Of a DNA stretch of 64,000 bases, positions 63,236 through 64,000 are shown piece by piece. A program made the translations under genes and the position numbers. This stretch comes from Chinchilla lanigera (lineage: Eukaryota > Chordata > Mammalia > Rodentia > Chinchillidae). Numbering within the stretch: position 1 is the first letter of the stretch; each line of letters opens with the position of its first letter. The notes under the pieces are model-generated. The model made no database searches. It was not told the origin of the DNA and saw only the letters and a list, made by a program, of their open reading frames with translations. Location: NCBI RefSeq assembly GCF_000276665.1, contig NW_004955405.1, forward strand, positions 10,614,134 through 10,678,133, written 5' to 3'.

Positions 63236-64000
63236 ATGACTCTGAGGCCTTGGAACATATGCCCCTCTGAGAAAGATGGACTAATGTGAACTCTTCGCTC
63301 TCTACATGTAAATGAGCCAGAAAACCTCAATTTTCCATCTCTAAAAGAGAAAATGATTCTTGATGGACATTTGTTTAGATTTCTTGAGCTCAAGTAATGA
63401 AGGACGTGAGGCTTCTTTTGATTTTTATAGGAACTGAAGAATTGCAGTTTTCTGATCTGAAGGATTTATTTTATTTCTTTTTTCCTTTGAGACCTTGTCT
63501 CCTTCAAATAGGCTCTTATGTTCTCATCTTGAGGTAAATACAACTAGTAAGTTTGTGTGTGTTTACTCTGGAGGTGCTGACCTTGACCGGGAGGTAACAG
63601 CAAGCTTGAGTGAGTCCTGGGCAGAGGTAGGTATGCAGAGTTCTCCCGCAAAATGAGTCTTTTGTTTTAGGGAAATTGGTTGCCTTTGTTGATGTAAAGC
63701 AGTGGCCAAGAGCTCTCTTGAATGTGATGCTATGTCAGGGTCTCCTCTTGGAACTGACAGAAGAATTTTATCTACTGAGTCAATATGACTTTGGCACTGA
63801 CCAACCAGAATGGACACTGCCCACGGAGAACCTGACTGGCTATTATAGTGGCTGCATACCAGCTCTGGCAACACCCAAGAACGAAGGCATATTTTCTGCA
63901 AAAGTAATAATCTTAGATGCCTGTAGCCCAGACAATTGCCCAGGTTTCCTTTCTCTTGAGGACTCTGGTTGGGATACCATGTACTTTTGCTTATGCTTGC

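Larger units (their letters stand above)
58899..64000 (-). other. PTPRB: PTPRB intron, incomplete
   Basis: At least 5.1 kb with no FNIII-like exon on the minus strand. It contains an L2/MIR-like scrap near 59.04-59.13 kb, a B1-like SINE, a MIR, a Tigger transposon remnant and an LTR (listed). 63.24-64.0 kb shows nothing I recognise. Confidence 0.75.

Noticed and set aside
63563..63901. 112-codon minus-strand frame as a possible upstream PTPRB exon
   Set aside because: The sequence has no FNIII pattern (no core Trp/Tyr or strand spacing) and no matching splice sites in phase.

Overview
The window is vertebrate nuclear DNA from a placental mammal, almost certainly a rodent. It has spliced exons with GT-AG borders and a very high load of SINEs. 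Two SINE types dominate. One is a 7SL/B1-like SINE, most copies of which carry a second 'aaggccagcctgaactgca' block. The other is a tRNA/ID-like SINE ('ggatatagctcagtggcaca ... ttcccagtacc'). B4-type dimers of the two are also present. This repeat mix suggests a castorimorph rodent such as a beaver, but that assignment is from memory and unverified.

Two protein-coding genes meet tail to tail. At the left edge is the last coding exon of KCNMB4 (+ strand, 1076-1244), the beta-4 subunit of the BK potassium channel. From 34.7 kb to beyond the right edge lies the 3' half of PTPRB (- strand), the endothelial receptor tyrosine phosphatase VE-PTP. Thirteen coding exons can be placed to the base. Running from right to left they encode the end of the extracellular region, the membrane segment, a basic juxtamembrane region that includes an 18-nt microexon, the complete single phosphatase domain and the C-terminal tyrosine tail. 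Every exon junction keeps frame, and the catalytic motifs (WPD, HCSAGVGR) are intact. KCNMB4 and PTPRB are also convergent neighbours on human chromosome 12q15.

Region by region: 1-1075 is KCNMB4 intron; 1076 to about 2.0 or 4.76 kb is the KCNMB4 terminal exon and 3' UTR; about 4.8-28.8 kb is repeat-rich intergenic DNA; about 28.86-34.68 kb is probably the long PTPRB 3' UTR; 34.7-58.9 kb holds PTPRB exons and introns; 58.9-64.0 kb is one PTPRB intron with no exon I can see.

The rest is mostly a record of mobile elements: about 50 SINEs, MaLR-type LTRs, L1 and MIR pieces, Tigger-type DNA transposons, URR1-like repeats and (CTTT)n tracts, one of which contains a 182-base assembly gap. The less routine observations are two oppositely oriented copies of one LTR family, several nested insertions datable by target-site duplications, the frame-neutral PTPRB microexon, and one unexplained open frame at 22.8-23.3 kb. 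I found no sign of an undescribed gene system.
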